Positions 61,790 through 64,000 of a stretch of DNA of 64,000 nucleotides are shown one piece after another; within the stretch, counting starts at the first letter, position 1, and every line of letters begins with the position of its first letter. Location: NCBI RefSeq assembly GCF_004114425.1, contig NZ_RDQF01000011.1:62001-126000 (forward strand). The letters are read 5' to 3'. The translations under genes and the position numbers were made by a program. The notes below the pieces were generated by a model. That model saw only the letters and a list, made by a program, of their open reading frames with translations. It had not been told where the DNA came from and did no database searches. The stretch comes from Bradyrhizobium vignae. Lineage in GTDB: Bacteria > Pseudomonadota > Alphaproteobacteria > Rhizobiales > Xanthobacteraceae.

Positions 61790-63946
61790 GTGGAACCCCT
61801 TGAGCGTCCGGCGCGTTTGGACGAAAACGCGAATTGCGAGGTCCACCTGCTTCAGAGTTCATCGACCCTGATGCCCGGCGACACCGTCTGGCGGCGGTGT
61901 GAAGCGCAGCGTGTGGCGGTTCTGAATGATGCTGCCGTTTATTTCGCGGCCCTCCGGCAAGCGCTGCTGGAAGCGCAAGATCTCGTCTATATCATCGGAT
62001 GGGATATCCATAGTGAAACCAGGCTGGTCGGCGCTTCCGGGCGCGCAGATGACGGCTTGCCCGAACAACTCGGCGCCTTCCTGCGCGCGCTCGTTCATCG
62101 CCGCCCGACCTTGCGGATCGACATCCTCGTCTGGGACTTCGTCTCGTTTTACGCCTCCGAAAGGGAATGGAACTCTGCAGCGAAATTTACCGCCGAAACA
62201 TATGGCCGCGTCCGGTTTCATCTGGATGCCACGCTTCCGTTTGGATCGGCGCAACACCAGAAGATCGTCTGTATCGACGGTTCACTGGCGTTCGTCGGCG
62301 GGCTCGATCTGACGATCAGGCGCTGGGACACGAGCGAGCATCGTGCCGTTCACGAATTGCGCTGCGATCCCGAGGGTAAGCCATACCCGCCCTTTCATGA
62401 TGTTCAATGCATGGTCGACGGGGAGGCTGCGGCCTCGCTCCTCGACATTGCGGAAGGGCGATGGCGTGCGGCAGGGGGAAAGGCGCACGACCGGCGCGCG
62501 CCGAGGAGCAGTCGCTGGCCGGCGAATGTACCGATCGAGGCCGAGCATATGCCGGTCGGCATCGCCAGGACCGAGGTCGTCTGTCCTGCAGGCTCGAGCA
62601 TCAATGAGGTCGAACGCTCGTTGATTGCAGCGATCCGGTCCGCGACGAGTTTCATTTACATCGAGAACCAGTTCACCAGCGCCATCAAGATCGCGCGTGA
62701 ACTGGTGGAGCAGATGCTTCGCGTGCCTTCGCTTCGGGTACTGGTGGTCGCGCCCAAGCTGCACTCCTCATGGCTGGAATCCCAGGCCATGCAAAACGGC
62801 CGCGGAGCTTTCATCGATTGCTTCGGCACGGCGGGTATCGCGGATCGCATCCGCTTCGTCTACCCGGTCTCACGCAGCGGGGACACGGACGCTGCCGTGA
62901 TGGTGCACAGCAAGCTCATCATCGTCGATAACAGGATCTTGAGGATCGGCTCGGCCAACCTGAACAATCGGTCGATGGGGGCCGACAGCGAATGTGACCT
63001 GATTTTTGAAGCCGCAACCGAGGAGCATCGGGATTTCATCGCGTCGGTCCGCCGCCGCCTGATCGCCCATTTCTGTGGTCTCGACGAACAGATCATAGGG
63101 CAAAACGAGGATCGTCTTTTCGCTGTGCTGGACGACGTGGCGAGCGCCGATGGGGCGAAGACGCTGCGGGACGTGGAGTGCTCGGTCCTGACCAGTACGC
63201 TGGCCACAATGGTTCAGCCCGTGGCGGATCTTGAGCGGCCTCTTCATCTGGAACGGGCGGCATCGCGCATGTGGCGCACGAAGACCATAATTGGCATTGC
63301 GTCGATAGCGGTGGGGCTTTTCGGACTGGGAATGGCTTGGTCGTACACGTCATTGACTGATTTTGCCGACGCCGCGCATATCTCGGCTCTACTGTCTGCC
63401 TACTCGCAGTCCATCTGGGGTCCACTGTTCGCGATCACCGCGTTTGTCGTCGGCGGGCTGGTCGTGTTTCCGGTTCTCGTGCTCATTGCAGCTACTGCTG
63501 CCGCACTCGGGCCATGGCTGGGCTTCGTCACCGCAATGGCCGGCGTCTTGCTCAGCGCTTTCGTTCTTTTTGTGATCGGGCGGTCACTTGGCCGAGAACG
63601 CCTCCAGAAGTTGCTCGGCCGACGTGCGGGGCGCATCCAGGAACGTGTCGTGGGCGAGGGCATTCTGGCTGTCGTCGTGATCCGGATGATTCCCGTCGCA
63701 CCATTCTCGTTGGTGAATGTCGTGGCCGGAGCGAGCACGCTGCCGCTGCGCGACTTCCTGGTTGGAACTCTGCTGGGCATGATGCCCGGAATTCTCGCCA
63801 TGGCCGTTCTGGGCGCTCAGATCGCGGATCTGGCCAGGAATGCCTCCTGGAGCAACATTTTGCTGCTGGCCCTGGCATTTCTGGGCTGGCTCGGGATCTG
63901 CGCGGGCGCACAATTCGTCGCGACGTGGCTCGCTGGGAGGCGCTGA
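61790..63946 (+). CDS. Phospholipase D-like protein fused to a VTT (DedA/SNARE-associated) domain
   Basis: The 718-residue protein is a fusion. The N-terminal part has two HKD motifs: HQKIVCIDGSLAFVGG and HSKLIIVDNRILRIGSANLN, both complete, so phosphatidyltransferase or hydrolase activity is likely (cardiolipin synthase/PLD superfamily). The C-terminal 220 residues form a membrane domain with VTT features (LGRERLQKLLGRRAGRIQER, VVIRMIPVAPFSLVNVVAGA). It starts at GTG 61790 as judged by frame; the ATG at 61871 is an alternative. The stop overlaps the next start (TGATG). Confidence 0.85.
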   Translation: MEPLERPARLDENANCEVHLLQSSSTLMPGDTVWRRCEAQRVAVLNDAAVYFAALRQALLEAQDLVYIIGWDIHSETRLVGASGRADDGLPEQLGAFLRALVHRRPTLRIDILVWDFVSFYASEREWNSAAKFTAETYGRVRFHLDATLPFGSAQHQKIVCIDGSLAFVGGLDLTIRRWDTSEHRAVHELRCDPEGKPYPPFHDVQCMVDGEAAASLLDIAEGRWRAAGGKAHDRRAPRSSRWPANVPIEAEHMPVGIARTEVVCPAGSSINEVERSLIAAIRSATSFIYIENQFTSAIKIARELVEQMLRVPSLRVLVVAPKLHSSWLESQAMQNGRGAFIDCFGTAGIADRIRFVYPVSRSGDTDAAVMVHSKLIIVDNRILRIGSANLNNRSMGADSECDLIFEAATEEHRDFIASVRRRLIAHFCGLDEQIIGQNEDRLFAVLDDVASADGAKTLRDVECSVLTSTLATMVQPVADLERPLHLERAASRMWRTKTIIGIASIAVGLFGLGMAWSYTSLTDFADAAHISALLSAYSQSIWGPLFAITAFVVGGLVVFPVLVLIAATAAALGPWLGFVTAMAGVLLSAFVLFVIGRSLGRERLQKLLGRRAGRIQERVVGEGILAVVVIRMIPVAPFSLVNVVAGASTLPLRDFLVGTLLGMMPGILAMAVLGAQIADLARNASWSNILLLALAFLGWLGICAGAQFVATWLAGRR

Positions 63947-64000
63947 TGGCGCCGATGCGCTTCATGACCTGGAATGTGCACGGCACGTTCAATCTCAATC
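63946..64000 (+). CDS. Endonuclease/exonuclease/phosphatase family protein (5' end only)
   Basis: Only the first 18 residues are in the window: MAPMRFMTWNVHGTFNLN. The TWNVHG segment is the N-terminal signature of EEP-fold hydrolases. Overlap with the phospholipase D gene (TGATG) indicates an operon. Function beyond the fold cannot be read. Confidence 0.75.
   Translation, partial: MAPMRFMTWNVHGTFNLN

Noticed and set aside
1..64000. CRISPR array
   Set aside because: No regularly spaced repeats with unique spacers; the only tandem array is the 17-bp gapless repeat at 61316.

Overview
The window reads as chromosomal DNA of a GC-rich alphaproteobacterium, most likely Bradyrhizobium or a close relative. 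Supporting signs are phosphatidylcholine synthase (pcs), a nasT-nasS/nirA nitrate assimilation cluster, IalB, HspQ, UbiH-type and TerC genes in characteristic rhizobial forms, and several dispersed intergenic palindromic repeat families of the Bradyrhizobium type. Genus placement is inference from recognised protein families; no search was run.

Layout. 1-6 kb: DNA repair genes recG (minus, C-terminus cut by the window edge), sdhE and mfd. 6-11 kb: a degenerate GGDEF protein and an operon of a YejA-type peptide-binding protein with a degenerate adenylate-forming protein. 11-17 kb: ialB, hspQ, an AEC transporter, a UbiH-type monooxygenase, pcs, terC-type and quinone oxidoreductase genes. 17.4-18.8 kb: an argD-type aminotransferase preceded by an unannotated 30-codon, 40% arginine leader ORF and a terminator hairpin, which together look like an arginine-responsive transcription attenuator. 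19-22 kb: a hypothetical gene and rimO. 21.7-27.3 kb: nasT-nasS, then a sigma54-type promoter, a hairpin-containing leader, nirA and an Fe-S/FAD/NADPH reductase gene. Together these form a nitrite assimilation unit with its ANTAR regulator.

27.6-34.7 kb: 5-oxoprolinase pxpBCA, an RraA-like/aldolase gene, a cupin, a DUF2147 protein under a CRP/FNR-type palindrome, a periplasmic cyclohexadienyl dehydratase-like protein and a DUF1993 protein. 34.8-36.3 kb is a scar region with an IS5-type transposase remnant, a kinase-like phosphotransferase gene and a methyltransferase remnant. 36.3-41.8 kb: a carbohydrate-type ABC importer operon with a 2-hydroxyacid dehydrogenase. 42-49.5 kb: an LTXXQ protein, a single-domain response regulator, two small proteins, glk, pncA, a PhaC-like hydrolase and glutamine-dependent nadE. 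pncA and nadE lie near each other and both serve NAD metabolism.

49.9-56.3 kb: a six-gene operon of a TIM-barrel isomerase/epimerase with a complete Dpp/Opp-type ABC importer, followed by ilvD. 58-64 kb: small secreted or hypothetical proteins, tRNA-Ser(TGA), small membrane ORFs, a 17-bp tandem repeat, a stress-type small protein, a phospholipase D/VTT fusion protein and the start of an endonuclease/exonuclease/phosphatase gene. No CRISPR array, rRNA, prophage or intact insertion sequence is visible.
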